Positions 36,544-46,353 of a stretch of DNA of 64,000 nt are shown one piece after another. The notes below the pieces were generated by a model. That model did not search any database, was not told where the DNA came from, and worked only from the letters and a program-made list of their open reading frames with translations. Source of the stretch: Solirubrum puertoriconensis (GTDB taxonomy: Bacteria > Bacteroidota > Bacteroidia > Cytophagales > Hymenobacteraceae); assembly GCF_001483135.1 (NCBI RefSeq), contig NZ_LNAL01000008.1, positions 1,302,001 to 1,366,000 on the forward strand. Direction: 5' to 3'. The position numbers and the translations under genes are program-made. Each line of letters starts with the position of its first letter. The stretch's first letter is position 1.

Positions 36544-37497
36544 CTAGCCGCTGATGAGGTGGCGGCGGGCCTCGTCGGCATCTTTCCCGAGCTGGGCTTT
36601 CAGGGCATCAAGGCCGTTGAACTTCTGCTCGTCGCGCAAGCGGGCCACAAAATGCACCTGCAGCGGCTGGTCGTACAAGTCGCCTTCAAAATCGAGCAGG
36701 TGTGCCTCCACGGTTTCGGCCAGGTCGCCGCCCACCGTAGGGCGCACGCCAATGTTCAGCATAGCGGCGTGGTGCGCCCCATCGGCGGTAGTAGCCATTA
36801 CGGCGTACACGCCGCGGCCCGGTACCTGCTTCAGAGGTTCCTGGCACTTGATGTTGGCCGTGGGGTAGCCAATAGTGCGCCCCAGCTGCTGCCCGCGCAC
36901 CACAATGCCGGTGTAGGGGTAATCGTAGCCTAGGTAGCGGTTGGCCGTGGCTACGTCGCCGGCCTCCAGAGCCCGCCGAATGCGCGTGCTGCTTACACCT
37001 ACGGCATCCACGTCTTCGCGCGGAATTTCTTCCACCTCCAGCCCGTACTTGGCCGAGTGCGCCTGCAAATACTCAAAGCCGCCTTCGCGGTTTTTGCCGA
37101 AGCGGTGGTCGTAGCCGATTACCAGCTTTTTGGCACCCACGGTTTCGAGCAGCAGCTCGCGGATGTACTGCTCCGACGTCCACTCGGCAAACTCGCGGGT
37201 AAAAGGCACGATCAGCAGGTAATCGACGCCGTGCGAGGCCAGCTTCTCAATCCGCTCCTCCAGGGTGTTCAGCAAATGCAGCTGTAGCGGCTGGGGGTGC
37301 GAAAGCGGCGGGGCCAGCACCAAACGCGGGTGCGGCCAGTAAGTAATTACTACGCTGGGCCCGTCGGATTGCTGCGCTACTTCCTGCAGGCGCAGCAGGA
37401 TTTTCTGATGCCCTAGGTGCACACCGTCGAAGGTGCCGCTGGTTACCACAGCGTTGGTTAAGCGCGGAAACTCGGCGGGGTTGCGAACAACATGCAT
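36544..37497 (-). CDS. ribF: Bifunctional riboflavin kinase/FAD synthetase
   Basis: The 317-residue protein has an N-terminal adenylyltransferase domain (SGTFDGVHLGHQKIL, then GYDHRFGKNREG and SSTRIRRAL) and a C-terminal riboflavin kinase domain (GRTIGYPTANI, then RGVYAVMATT and LDFEGDLYDQPLQVHF). It turns riboflavin into FMN and FAD. It is last in the ftsX/uppP/truB order and separated from truB by 122 bp. Confidence 0.95.
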   Translation of the reverse strand: MHVVRNPAEFPRLTNAVVTSGTFDGVHLGHQKILLRLQEVAQQSDGPSVVITYWPHPRLVLAPPLSHPQPLQLHLLNTLEERIEKLASHGVDYLLIVPFTREFAEWTSEQYIRELLLETVGAKKLVIGYDHRFGKNREGGFEYLQAHSAKYGLEVEEIPREDVDAVGVSSTRIRRALEAGDVATANRYLGYDYPYTGIVVRGQQLGRTIGYPTANIKCQEPLKQVPGRGVYAVMATTADGAHHAAMLNIGVRPTVGGDLAETVEAHLLDFEGDLYDQPLQVHFVARLRDEQKFNGLDALKAQLGKDADEARRHLISG

Positions 37498-37619
37498 GAA
37501 TGGCAGGATTTATACAAAGTACTACTGCGTACGCGGCAGCTTACCTGCCGGTCGTAAGCAACCGCAATCAGTAAATGGAAGAACTAGCCGGTTGTACGGC
37601 TGCGGCGCGCAAAAGGCAC

Positions 37620-38459
37620 TTACGAGTCCTGTTCCGGTTTTTGTTCGGAAGCAGCACCATGGGTAGCGTCGTAGTGCTCCAAACCGGCCCGGCGCTCGGT
37701 GCGCGGTTCGCGTTGGCGGCGCGGGCGCTCCGTTTCGCCTTCGGGGCGGGGTGGGCGTATGGCCTCAATTGTGGCCATGCTCAGGGCGTTTTCCAGGCGG
37801 TACTCGCCAATGCGGGTGCGGACTAGCTTGGTGAGGTGCGCGCCGCAACCCAACAGCTCGCCAAAGTCGCGGGCAAGGCTCCGCACGTAGGTGCCCTTGG
37901 AGCACACAATGCGGAAGTGCACATCCGGCCCGTCAATTACTGATAGCTCGAAGACCTTGATATCGACCACCTTGCTCTTTATCTCGGCCGTGTCGCCGCG
38001 GCGGGCTACTTCGTAGGCTCGTTCGCCATTAATCTTCACGGCCGAAAACAGCGGTGGCGTTTGCTCGATGGAGCCGGTAAGCTTGGTCGCCGCCGCCAAC
38101 AAGTCTTCGCGGGTGAGGTGCTCCCAAGGCTTTTCGGCATCAACCGGCGTCTCCAGGTCAAACGAAGGCGTGGTTTGACCTAGGCGAAAAATGCCGGTGT
38201 ATTCTTTCTCCTGGGCCTGAATCTGATCGATGCTCTTGGTCTTCTTGCCGGTGCACAAAATCAGCAGGCCTGTAGCCAACGGGTCGAGCGTGCCCGCGTG
38301 CCCAATCTTGCGCGGGCGCATGGCATACTTCACCTTCTTAACTACATCGAAGGAAGTCCAGCGCAACGGTTTGTCGACGAGCAGTACCTCGCCGGGGTCC
38401 ATCTCGGGTTGTGGGCGCCGGTTGTGGTTCTGATGAGAGTTTGGTTTCGCCTGGCTCAT
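37620..38459 (-). CDS. truB: tRNA pseudouridine(55) synthase
   Basis: The 279-residue protein has the catalytic Asp in KIGHAGTLDPLATGLL and the motif KEYTGIFRLGQTT. RIVCSKGTYVRSLARDFGE is the conserved KGTYVRSL region. The C-terminal 35 residues are Arg/Glu-rich and look like a disordered tail. It modifies U55 in the T-loop of tRNAs. It overlaps uppP by 4 bp, supporting one transcript. Confidence 0.95.
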   Translation of the reverse strand: MSQAKPNSHQNHNRRPQPEMDPGEVLLVDKPLRWTSFDVVKKVKYAMRPRKIGHAGTLDPLATGLLILCTGKKTKSIDQIQAQEKEYTGIFRLGQTTPSFDLETPVDAEKPWEHLTREDLLAAATKLTGSIEQTPPLFSAVKINGERAYEVARRGDTAEIKSKVVDIKVFELSVIDGPDVHFRIVCSKGTYVRSLARDFGELLGCGAHLTKLVRTRIGEYRLENALSMATIEAIRPPRPEGETERPRRQREPRTERRAGLEHYDATHGAASEQKPEQDS

Positions 38460-39244
38460 ACCAACTGAAGATTAATGCCCAACCCAATCATCGTGAGAAT
38501 GATGACACCTACGATGATGCGGTAGATGCCAAATGCCCGAAAGCCGTAGCGGCTCACGAACGTCACGAAGGACCTCACAGCCAACAGCGCCACCACAAAA
38601 GCCACCGCATTGCCAAACAACAGCACTTTTATGTCGGCTGCCTGCAGCGGATTCAGCTTGTAAGTTTTGTAGAGTTCGTAAGCGGTGATTACCGTCATGG
38701 TAGGTACCGCCAGCAAAAACGAAAAATCGGCAGCCGAACGACGGTCGAAGCCTTGCGCCAAGCCACCCACGATGGTAGCCGCCGAGCGCGATACGCCGGG
38801 CACCAAAGCCAGGCACTGGAATAAGCCAACCTTAAGCGCTTTGGCGTAGCTGGGCGTGGTAATTTGCTTGCCGGGCTCTTTGAAGATGCGGTCGATGAAC
38901 AGCAGCACAATGCCGCCCACTACCAACGAAGTGGCTACTACCGTCACGCTTTTCAGCAGCTCGGCAATTACATCCTTCAGCAAAAAGCCTAGGATGCCAA
39001 AGGGCAAAAACGCCACGGCCAGCTTCAGGTAAAAATCGAAGCTCTGCAGAAACCGGCGCCAGTACAGCGCCACCACCGACAAAATAGCCCCTAGCTGAAT
39101 GCTGGTAATAAAGGTTTCGGTAAACGGCAGTTGCCCGATGCCGAGCAAATTGGCCACGATAACCATGTGCCCGGTGCTGGAAACGGGCAAAAACTCTGTA
39201 AGACCCTCCACAATAGCCAGCAGGAGGGCGTGCCAATAACTCAT
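38456..39244 (-). CDS. uppP: Undecaprenyl-diphosphatase (BacA/UppP)
   Basis: The 262-residue, eight-helix membrane protein carries both active-site signatures, EGLTEFLPVSSTGHM (about residues 13-27) and VPGVSRSAATIVGG. It recycles undecaprenyl pyrophosphate to the monophosphate carrier for peptidoglycan synthesis, and is the classic bacitracin-resistance determinant. It lies between truB (4-bp overlap) and DUF3098 (6-bp gap). Confidence 0.95.
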   Translation of the reverse strand: MSYWHALLLAIVEGLTEFLPVSSTGHMVIVANLLGIGQLPFTETFITSIQLGAILSVVALYWRRFLQSFDFYLKLAVAFLPFGILGFLLKDVIAELLKSVTVVATSLVVGGIVLLFIDRIFKEPGKQITTPSYAKALKVGLFQCLALVPGVSRSAATIVGGLAQGFDRRSAADFSFLLAVPTMTVITAYELYKTYKLNPLQAADIKVLLFGNAVAFVVALLAVRSFVTFVSRYGFRAFGIYRIIVGVIILTMIGLGINLQLV

Positions 39245-39250
39245 CGGTAA

Positions 39251-39565
39251 CTAGCGGCGCTGAAACGTAGGCCGAACAGGTTCGGCCGGGGTAGCCGGAG
39301 CAGCGTTGGGAGTGGTGGTGCTGGTGTTGGTAGGCTGCGTAGGAGCAGCCGCGTCCGACGACGATTTCGCCATAATAGCAAAGAACTCGACCGTGAAGCC
39401 GAGGGCCAGCAAAATGGGACCGAGCGTAAGGCCCAGGAAGCCTTCGCCGTAATCGGCCGTATCGAGGCTCATCGTGATAAAACCAGCGGCCAGCAAAGCC
39501 AGCCCAATAAACATCAGGCGGTAGTTGCGAGGCCCAAAGGCGAAGCGGGTGTTGCGCTGTTCCAT
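39251..39565 (-). CDS. DUF3098 small membrane protein
   Basis: The ATG at 39565 (MEQRNTRFAFGPRNY) gives 104 residues with two helices (YRLMFIGLALLAAGFITMS and LGPILLALGFTVEFFAIMA) and a Thr/Pro/Ala-rich tail. FGPRNYRLMFIGLALLAAGF is characteristic of DUF3098, found in Bacteroidota between ftsX and uppP, exactly as here. The role is unknown but probably connected to envelope growth or division. Confidence 0.9.
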   Translation of the reverse strand: MEQRNTRFAFGPRNYRLMFIGLALLAAGFITMSLDTADYGEGFLGLTLGPILLALGFTVEFFAIMAKSSSDAAAPTQPTNTSTTTPNAAPATPAEPVRPTFQRR

Positions 39566-39627
39566 AGTATGTGTTCGGGCGCTTGGCATCGGGTGGTTAG
39601 CCTTGTACGTTGCCGGCGCCCAACTGC

Positions 39628-40521
39628 TTAATACAAATCATCGAGCGACATGCGCAGGTACTTGCGCACGGCCCGGTAAGAACTGAAAAAACCAATTACG
39701 CAGCCAAGCAGAACCAACGCTATCAGCACGGCCGCAATCAGGCGCTCATCGCGTAGCAGGCGTAGCTCATCCAGCTGCAAATACGCCGATTGCAGCAAGG
39801 CCAGCAGTAGCAACGAGGCAACGGTGCCGCTTACAAAGCCCTGCCAGGTAGCCCGGCGCAAAAACGGCCCCTGAATAAACCATGGCGTGGCCCCAACCAG
39901 CTGCATCGAGCGAATGAGGAAGCGCTGCGAGAACAAGGCCAGCTTGATGGTATTGTTGATGAGCACCACCACCACAAACGTAAGCAGCACCGCAAAGCCC
40001 AGCAGCATCAGACTCACTTTGCGCACGTTCTGGTTGATGGAACTGATCAGGCTTTGCACGTAGGTAACCTCGTACACGCCTTGCTGCTGGCGCAAATCCT
40101 GGCTGATGCGGCGTAGCTGCACCGAATCGGCAAACGTGGGATTGATTTTTAAGATATAGGCGTCGCGCAGCGGGTTGTCGCCCAAAAACTGCTGAAACTC
40201 CTCGCCGGTGAGCTCCACAAACTGCCGGGCGCCTTCTTCCTTCGACAGAAAACGCACCTGCGCTTGGTTGTCGCGGTAGGCGATGTAGGACTTTTGCGCG
40301 AAGGTGCGCTGCAAGCGCAGCAGTTGGGTTTCGGGAAGGTTGCGCTCGAGATATACCTGTACCTCCAGGTTCTCCTTCACGGCCTCCGATAGCTTGTGCG
40401 CGTGTACCAACAACAGCCCGAACAGTCCAATTACCATCAGCGCCAACGTGATGCTGAACACCACCATGGTGTGCGGGTAAGACCCTAGTTTTTTCTTACG
40501 GGCGGGGCGGAACTGCGGCAT
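39628..40521 (-). CDS. ftsX: Cell division protein FtsX (permease of FtsEX)
   Basis: The 297-residue protein has an N-terminal helix (about 17-40), a periplasmic domain (VKENLEVQVYLERNLPE ... YVQSLISSINQ) and three C-terminal helices with MQLVGATPWFIQGPFLRRA, the typical FtsX cytoplasmic loop. With FtsE (not in the window) it controls peptidoglycan hydrolases at the septum. The minus-strand -7 element TACCTTTG lies only 8 bp before the ATG, so the mRNA is probably leaderless. Confidence 0.93.
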   Translation of the reverse strand: MPQFRPARKKKLGSYPHTMVVFSITLALMVIGLFGLLLVHAHKLSEAVKENLEVQVYLERNLPETQLLRLQRTFAQKSYIAYRDNQAQVRFLSKEEGARQFVELTGEEFQQFLGDNPLRDAYILKINPTFADSVQLRRISQDLRQQQGVYEVTYVQSLISSINQNVRKVSLMLLGFAVLLTFVVVVLINNTIKLALFSQRFLIRSMQLVGATPWFIQGPFLRRATWQGFVSGTVASLLLLALLQSAYLQLDELRLLRDERLIAAVLIALVLLGCVIGFFSSYRAVRKYLRMSLDDLY

Positions 40522-40528
40522 CGGTGGG

Positions 40529-40536
40529 CAAAGGTA
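40529..40536 (-). promoter_or_regulatory. -7 promoter element immediately before ftsX
   Basis: The minus strand reads TACCTTTG, then CCCACCG, then the ATG. With transcription starting about 5-7 bases after the element, the leader would be only a few bases. Confidence 0.6.
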
Positions 40537-40613
40537 CGACGATCAAAGATCAATGAATAATGAACAAGGCACTGGTTGATGGCCGTGGGCAGTTGCACCT
40601 AGCGCTAGCCAGC

Positions 40614-43600
40614 CTACAGCGCCGTGCGCGGGTCGTCGTCGATAATGAGTTGTTCGCGGGCTTTACGGCGGGCTTCTTCGCGGCGGCGCAGGCGCTTGCG
40701 GGCAAACAGCTCGGTAAGGTTATCGAACTGCTCGGTGTGTACTACCGAAAGGCCAGCGCGCTGCTGATTGGCAAATTGGATGTCGCGCGGGGTGGTTTCG
40801 TAGCGCAGGCGCACCCTAAACTTGCCATCGGCCCGCAGGAAGTACTCCAGCCCAATGTCGCCGATGAGTGAGGTTTGCGAAGGTGTGACCGTGGTGCCGT
40901 TGGTGTTATTGGTAATGCCGCCCGAGCGGGTTACGCGCAAACGACCCTGCAACAAGCTGTAACTCAGGCGCACTTGCAGGTCGCGCAGCTCTTCGGCCGT
41001 TACGCCATCCAGGTTAAAGTCGATTTCGAGGTTCTGGTCGATTTGCGAGGTAAGCAGGCCCAGCTGCGTCGACAGAATTTGACCTAGGCTGTTTTGCACA
41101 GCGTTGTTGCCAGCAAATAAATCGGGGGTGCCAAACTGCCCGGGCGCCGAAAGCTGCCGGAACAACAGCAGCGAAAACACTTGGCGGTTGAGTTCTTGCT
41201 CGTCGTTGCGGATGTTGGAAAGGAAGGAGGTAAGCTGCCCTTCGAGCGTAGTGGGCGCATCGTTGAACTCGAGGCCCAATTGGATGCGCGGCAATAGCAT
41301 GTCGCCGGTGAGGTGCATTACGGCCGTAACGCTGGCAAAAGCGCTGGTGCCGTTGGCATCGGCCCCGCTCAGGATGGGCGCCAGCGAAGTGCGCTGGGTG
41401 TAGGCAGCCGTTACGTCCATCTGGCCTTCGAGGGGGCTGCCGTTCCAGGTGAGCGTACCGCCGGGGCGCACCTGAAATTCTTTGTTCACGAGGCCCTGCA
41501 GCGTGAAGTTGTACGCACCGCGCACGACCTCCAGCTGGCCGTACATGTTGAAGTCGCCGCGCGTATCAATGTTCATGCGCAGCTGCCCGCTGGCCGTGCC
41601 CCGAATTACGTCGCCGGTGGTTTCGTCCAGGATTACCTCCATGTAAGCATCGGGCGTCACGTCGAACACGCAGTTCAGCAAAATGCCCGACAAATCAACG
41701 GCACTACGCTGCGGGGTAGCGGCGGCTTTGGTGGTATCGGCCGGCACGTTGCGGTTTACGAACTGAATGTAGTTGGCCTGCGTGGCGGTAGCGGCGTTAT
41801 CGAGCGGCAACGAGAGGCGCGTGCCGGCCTCGCTGCGGGCCCGTACGTTGATAACGAGGTTGTTGGTGGGGCCCGTTACGCTGGCTTCGCCCGTAGCGAA
41901 GGCCGTACCGAAGTACAGTTCGTTTTGCCGGCGCGTGGTGTTCAGCACTTGCATGCGGCGGAAGTTAGCCCGCAAAGCCAAGCGCATATTCTCGAAGCCT
42001 TGGTGGTAAATGGTGCCGTCGAGCGTGCCGGTGTTGCCCAGTATGTCGCGCAGGCGGATGCTGCGGAACACCATGCGGTCTTCGAAGAAGCGGATGTTGT
42101 CTTCGAAAGTGTAGGTAGTGTTGAGGTACGGGAAGGTGAACACGCCTTGGCGCACGGCCACGTCACCGCGCAGGGTAGGGGCCGAGAACGGACCGGTAAG
42201 CCGCAAGGTGCCGCGGCCAGTGCCGCCTAGGTTGGTAAGCACACCTGCCAAGAAAGGCTCGGCCAGCTTCAGGGGCGCATCGTTGAGGGCGCCGGTAAGG
42301 TTGAGCTGCTCTTGCGCCGCACCCGGAGCAATGGTGCCGGCCACGCTGAGCACGTTTAGCTGGTCGCGCTCCACCGACAAGTTCACACCTAGGCGTTTGC
42401 TCGGGTTGTCCCAGTTCGACATGCCCGACACGTTGCCGATCAGTACATTATCGAAGTAAAGTGAGTCGACGGTGAGGCGCGAGGCGGCTACCAGCTGCCC
42501 GAACACGCCGCGCACATCGCCGGTGGCATTTACGCGGCCGCGCATATTTTGGCGGGTAAGCGGCGAAAGGGTGGCCAGCTCCAGGTCTTTAACCTCGAGG
42601 TGCAGAGTTTGGGCCGGATCGTCGGAAATCTGACCAGTTGCGAGAATGCGCTGCGGCCCGTTGGAAAGCGAAAAGTTCGGCACGGTTACCTCGTGGCCAG
42701 CGCCGGCAATAACGATGGCGTCGTCCTGCGCAATCGCCCACTCGCGGCCGAGCAGGTTCAGGCCCGACTTCCGGAATACAATCTGCACCGCGTTGGGCAA
42801 GAAATCCAGCGCGCCGTTGATGGCAGCCCGGTTGGTGGTACCCGTTTGTGCCAACGACGACGAGAAGTTGATCTTGTCTTGGTCCCACACGCCTTCCACG
42901 TAAAACTGCTCCGTACGGCCCAGCACGGGCATTTCTTGCCGGGTGCTCGTTACGCTGGCTTGGGCCAATACATCGGGCGCATTAGGCAGTTTCGACGTCA
43001 GCAGGTCGAACTCCACGTTGTGAGCCTGTATGCTGTCGTACTGAATGAGATGGGCTTTGCCACCTAGGGTTAATATAGAGGTAGCACCGTTGCGGAAAGA
43101 GCCTTCGATGCGCGCCGAGTCGCTAACGCTCAGCTGCGGCATAAACACGTGGATTAGCGGATTGGCTTGCTTCAGCTGCAGGTTCAGGTCGATGGAGTAA
43201 TCGGGCGTGGCTTGGCGGCGCTTACGGCGGTAGTAAGCGGCTGTGGCCGCAGCATCGCCTTCAAAATTGAGCTTGTACTCCTCAATCAGCTGCTGCACAT
43301 CGCGCAAGGCCTGCGAAAATTGGTAGTCGCCGCGGGCCCGCAGGCGGAAAGCATCGGAGCGCATGGCCAGCAGCCGGTCGCCCTCGCGGCGCGTTGCCAG
43401 CACATCAAGCGTATCGAGGTGCACGGTGCGGCCGCGCAGCTCAAAGCGGGTATCGCGCAAATGAATGCGGCCGAGAAGTTCATCGAGCGTAAGTCCCTGA
43501 AACCGCACATCGGCCTGGGTGCTCACCACCAGTGGCTCCTTGATGATACCTAGGGCCTGCAGGTTGGCGCGGCGCACATCCGAAACTAAGTCGAAGGCCT

Positions 43601-45176
43601 GCCGGCCGCGGCCCCAGTTGATGTTGCCATCGCCCGTAAGCTGCAGGTTGGGGTCGTTGATATTCACCTTACCCTCGAACTCCTGGCGGGTAAGGCGGCC
43701 GTTGGTCACCACAATGTTTTGATAGCGGTAGCCTTTTACCCACACGTGTGGAATGGTGGCATTGGCTTGCAGGCGGGCCGCGTCGGGGTCGAAGCCAACG
43801 CCCTCCACGCGGCCGTTCACGGCTATATCCCGAATCAGCGACTCGTCGCCGAGTAGCTTGCCGAGCTGGAAGCCAGCAGTGCGCACGGTGCCCTCGTAGC
43901 TCGAGTTGCGTGGGTCGGTCTTGAACTTCAGGTTCACGTCGGCCGTGAGGTTACCCAGGTTTGTGCGGAAGTCGCCGTTGGCTACAAAGTCGTTGTAGAA
44001 ACCTAGGAAATGCCCGTTCAGCTTAACCGTACCTAAGCGTTGAAAGTAGGGGTATACCGAGGCCGGCAGCACCGGTTTCAGGTCGCGCGGGTTGAGCACG
44101 GTGCCGGGGCGCAGGCGCAGCTCGGCAAAGGTTTCCTTCCATTGGGGCAACCCTTCGGCCGATACGTTGCCGATAATATGGGTGCCGCCGTTGCTGTACT
44201 TCACGTCCAGGTTCTTGGCCGAGAAGTTGCGCACGTAGCCTTTGGCCTCGCCCGAAATCAGCACGTGCTCTTTCCAGTTTTCGAGCTGAGGCGCAAACTG
44301 GGCAATGTCGTCGGAGTACACGCTACTGGGCTGCAGGCGCGCCGTTACCTTCACCGAGTCGTTGAAATCGGTGAAGTTGAGGAAGTGCTTGTACTCAAAC
44401 TTTACGTAGTTGCTGAGGCGGCTTTGGCCTACGCGCAGCGTCAGCTTATCGAACTCCCAAAACCGCGACGCATACGTCATGTCGGCCGTAAGCTCGCGCA
44501 GCCGCGTTTTCGACGGAATATCGATAGCCCGCAAACCGTCGATCTGGGTATGCAGGGTGTCACCCCGGAACCAAATTTGCGACACATCCGCGTAAATGCT
44601 ATCGACGAACATGTGCGCGTAATCCATCGAGCGGCCGTACTCGGACGCCTTGGGGCGGTCTTTGCGGTCGAGCACAAAGCGGGCGTTGCGCAGCCCCACG
44701 CGCTCCACCTTAAAGTCGAAGGGCTTGGTGGCTTTAGTGGTGTCGGGCGCACCTAGGAGCCGCTTGAAGGCCGCCAAGAACTCATCGAGGTTAGTTTTCG
44801 CGTTAAGCGTGTTGGGGTAGGTTACCAGCGCAAACCGTGCCTCGGTGAGCGTAACTTTGCTGAGGTACAGCTTGTTGGGGGAGAAAATCGAGAATGTGCT
44901 GATATCGGCCTCCAACTCGCCGATGTAAAACAAGGGGCCACCCCGGCGGTCGAGTACCTGCACGCGCTCGAGCACCACTTTGGTAAACGGCCGAATGTTG
45001 ACTTGCCCGATGCTTACGGGCTGCTGCAGCTTATCCGACAGAATTTCGGCCGCGCGTTGCGCCACCCTGGTTTGCACCGAAGGCACCCGCAACGCCAGCA
45101 CCGCCGCGCCCAGCAACAGGCCTAGCACGAGCACTAGCCCGAGCAACACCTTCAGGATGGCCTTTATAACTTGCAC
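40614..45176 (-). CDS. tamB: TamB-like translocation/assembly module protein (DUF490)
   Basis: A GTG at 45176 (VQVIKAILKVLLG) gives 1520 residues starting just before a membrane helix; the frame stays open to a TTG at 45290, but that stretch looks non-coding. After the anchor come VSIGQVNIRPFTKVVLERV and a very long beta-helical, repeat-like body. The C-terminal third has TamB-domain features (FTFPYLNTTYTFEDNIRF, then VRGAYNFTLQGLVNKEFQV and LLFRQLSAPGQF). Such proteins span the periplasm and support outer-membrane protein or lipid transport. It is divergent from tsaD, a common Bacteroidota pairing. Confidence 0.9.
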   Translation of the reverse strand: MQVIKAILKVLLGLVLVLGLLLGAAVLALRVPSVQTRVAQRAAEILSDKLQQPVSIGQVNIRPFTKVVLERVQVLDRRGGPLFYIGELEADISTFSIFSPNKLYLSKVTLTEARFALVTYPNTLNAKTNLDEFLAAFKRLLGAPDTTKATKPFDFKVERVGLRNARFVLDRKDRPKASEYGRSMDYAHMFVDSIYADVSQIWFRGDTLHTQIDGLRAIDIPSKTRLRELTADMTYASRFWEFDKLTLRVGQSRLSNYVKFEYKHFLNFTDFNDSVKVTARLQPSSVYSDDIAQFAPQLENWKEHVLISGEAKGYVRNFSAKNLDVKYSNGGTHIIGNVSAEGLPQWKETFAELRLRPGTVLNPRDLKPVLPASVYPYFQRLGTVKLNGHFLGFYNDFVANGDFRTNLGNLTADVNLKFKTDPRNSSYEGTVRTAGFQLGKLLGDESLIRDIAVNGRVEGVGFDPDAARLQANATIPHVWVKGYRYQNIVVTNGRLTRQEFEGKVNINDPNLQLTGDGNINWGRGRQAFDLVSDVRRANLQALGIIKEPLVVSTQADVRFQGLTLDELLGRIHLRDTRFELRGRTVHLDTLDVLATRREGDRLLAMRSDAFRLRARGDYQFSQALRDVQQLIEEYKLNFEGDAAATAAYYRRKRRQATPDYSIDLNLQLKQANPLIHVFMPQLSVSDSARIEGSFRNGATSILTLGGKAHLIQYDSIQAHNVEFDLLTSKLPNAPDVLAQASVTSTRQEMPVLGRTEQFYVEGVWDQDKINFSSSLAQTGTTNRAAINGALDFLPNAVQIVFRKSGLNLLGREWAIAQDDAIVIAGAGHEVTVPNFSLSNGPQRILATGQISDDPAQTLHLEVKDLELATLSPLTRQNMRGRVNATGDVRGVFGQLVAASRLTVDSLYFDNVLIGNVSGMSNWDNPSKRLGVNLSVERDQLNVLSVAGTIAPGAAQEQLNLTGALNDAPLKLAEPFLAGVLTNLGGTGRGTLRLTGPFSAPTLRGDVAVRQGVFTFPYLNTTYTFEDNIRFFEDRMVFRSIRLRDILGNTGTLDGTIYHQGFENMRLALRANFRRMQVLNTTRRQNELYFGTAFATGEASVTGPTNNLVINVRARSEAGTRLSLPLDNAATATQANYIQFVNRNVPADTTKAAATPQRSAVDLSGILLNCVFDVTPDAYMEVILDETTGDVIRGTASGQLRMNIDTRGDFNMYGQLEVVRGAYNFTLQGLVNKEFQVRPGGTLTWNGSPLEGQMDVTAAYTQRTSLAPILSGADANGTSAFASVTAVMHLTGDMLLPRIQLGLEFNDAPTTLEGQLTSFLSNIRNDEQELNRQVFSLLLFRQLSAPGQFGTPDLFAGNNAVQNSLGQILSTQLGLLTSQIDQNLEIDFNLDGVTAEELRDLQVRLSYSLLQGRLRVTRSGGITNNTNGTTVTPSQTSLIGDIGLEYFLRADGKFRVRLRYETTPRDIQFANQQRAGLSVVHTEQFDNLTELFARKRLRRREEARRKAREQLIIDDDPRTAL

Positions 45177-45329
45177 GCGGTTGTTGGCGGTGTGGTAGAA
45201 AGCGGAGCCGCTGCGCGACTGCCCAGCAGCAAGACGTAAACGCTGCCCCAACGGATGCTTGTGTGCTCCGATAAGGCAGATAATCTGCAAAAAAAGCTAA
45301 CTGCCCGCACATAAGCCGCGGATCATCCT

Positions 45330-46340
45330 ATGGAACACCCAATTATTCTGGCCATTGAGTCGTCGTGCGACGATACGGGAGCAGCAGTAATGGCCGGGGG
45401 CAAAATTCTGGCCAACGTAGTAGCCTCGCAGCAAGTGCACGAATTATACGGCGGCGTGGTGCCCGAACTGGCCTCGCGCGCCCACCAGCAGCACATTTTG
45501 CCGGTAGTGCAGGCTGCGCTGCAAAAAGCCGTTGTGGAAAAAGAACAGCTCGATGCCATAGCCTTTACGCAGGGGCCGGGCTTGCTGGGCTCGTTGCTGG
45601 TAGGCGGCATGTTTGCCAAAAGCTTTGCGCTGGCCCTAGGCAAGCCGCTGCTGGCCGTAAACCACATGCGGGCCCACATTCTGGCGCATTTCATCGAGGA
45701 CCCCCGGCCCGAGTTTCCTTTTCTGTGCCTTACCGTAAGCGGCGGCCACACCCAACTGGTGGTGGTGCGCAGCGCCCTGCACATGGAAATCATCGGCCAA
45801 ACCCAGGACGACGCCGCTGGCGAAGCCTTCGACAAAACGGCCAAGCTGCTGGGCCTGCCGTACCCCGGCGGACCTAGGCTCGACAAATTGGCTCAGCAGG
45901 GCAACCCGTTGCGCTTCCCGTTCCCGGTAAACCAAATGCCCGGCTACGACTTTTCGTTTTCGGGCGTGAAAACGGCCGTGATGTACTTCCTGCGCCAGCA
46001 AACGCAGCAGAACCCCAAATTCATCGAGGAGAACCTGTCCGACCTCTGCGCCAGCATTCAGCACACCATTCTGCAAACGCTGATGCGCCAGCTGCGCCGC
46101 GCCGCCGCCGACTTCAACCTTACCAACATTGCCATTGCCGGGGGCGTAGCGGCCAACTCGGGCCTGCGGGCCGAACTGCAGCGCTTGGCCGAAGACCACG
46201 ATTGGCGTGTGTTCATCCCGGCTTTTCAGTACTGCACCGATAACGCCGGCATGATTGCCATGGCCGCGCACTTTCAGTACCTAGCCGGCGACTTTGCCTC
46301 GCAACTGGCTAGTCCAGACCCGCGGCTGAAACTGGCGTAA
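45330..46340 (+). CDS. tsaD: tRNA N6-adenosine threonylcarbamoyltransferase subunit TsaD
   Basis: The 336-residue ASKHA-fold protein has AIESSCDDTGAAV at the N-terminus, the metal-binding HMRAH pair, LTVSGGHTQLV and the late AIAGGVAANSGLR and CTDNAGMIAMAA motifs. It transfers threonylcarbamoyl to A37 of ANN-decoding tRNAs. It is the first of a + strand run to 49.6 kb. Length and motifs are complete. Confidence 0.96.
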   Translation: MEHPIILAIESSCDDTGAAVMAGGKILANVVASQQVHELYGGVVPELASRAHQQHILPVVQAALQKAVVEKEQLDAIAFTQGPGLLGSLLVGGMFAKSFALALGKPLLAVNHMRAHILAHFIEDPRPEFPFLCLTVSGGHTQLVVVRSALHMEIIGQTQDDAAGEAFDKTAKLLGLPYPGGPRLDKLAQQGNPLRFPFPVNQMPGYDFSFSGVKTAVMYFLRQQTQQNPKFIEENLSDLCASIQHTILQTLMRQLRRAAADFNLTNIAIAGGVAANSGLRAELQRLAEDHDWRVFIPAFQYCTDNAGMIAMAAHFQYLAGDFASQLASPDPRLKLA

Positions 46341-46353
46341 GGGGCACCAGGCT

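Noticed and set aside
41313-42230. Plus-strand frame of 305 codons
   Set aside because: Antisense to tamB; composition is a shadow of the beta-repeat coding sequence.
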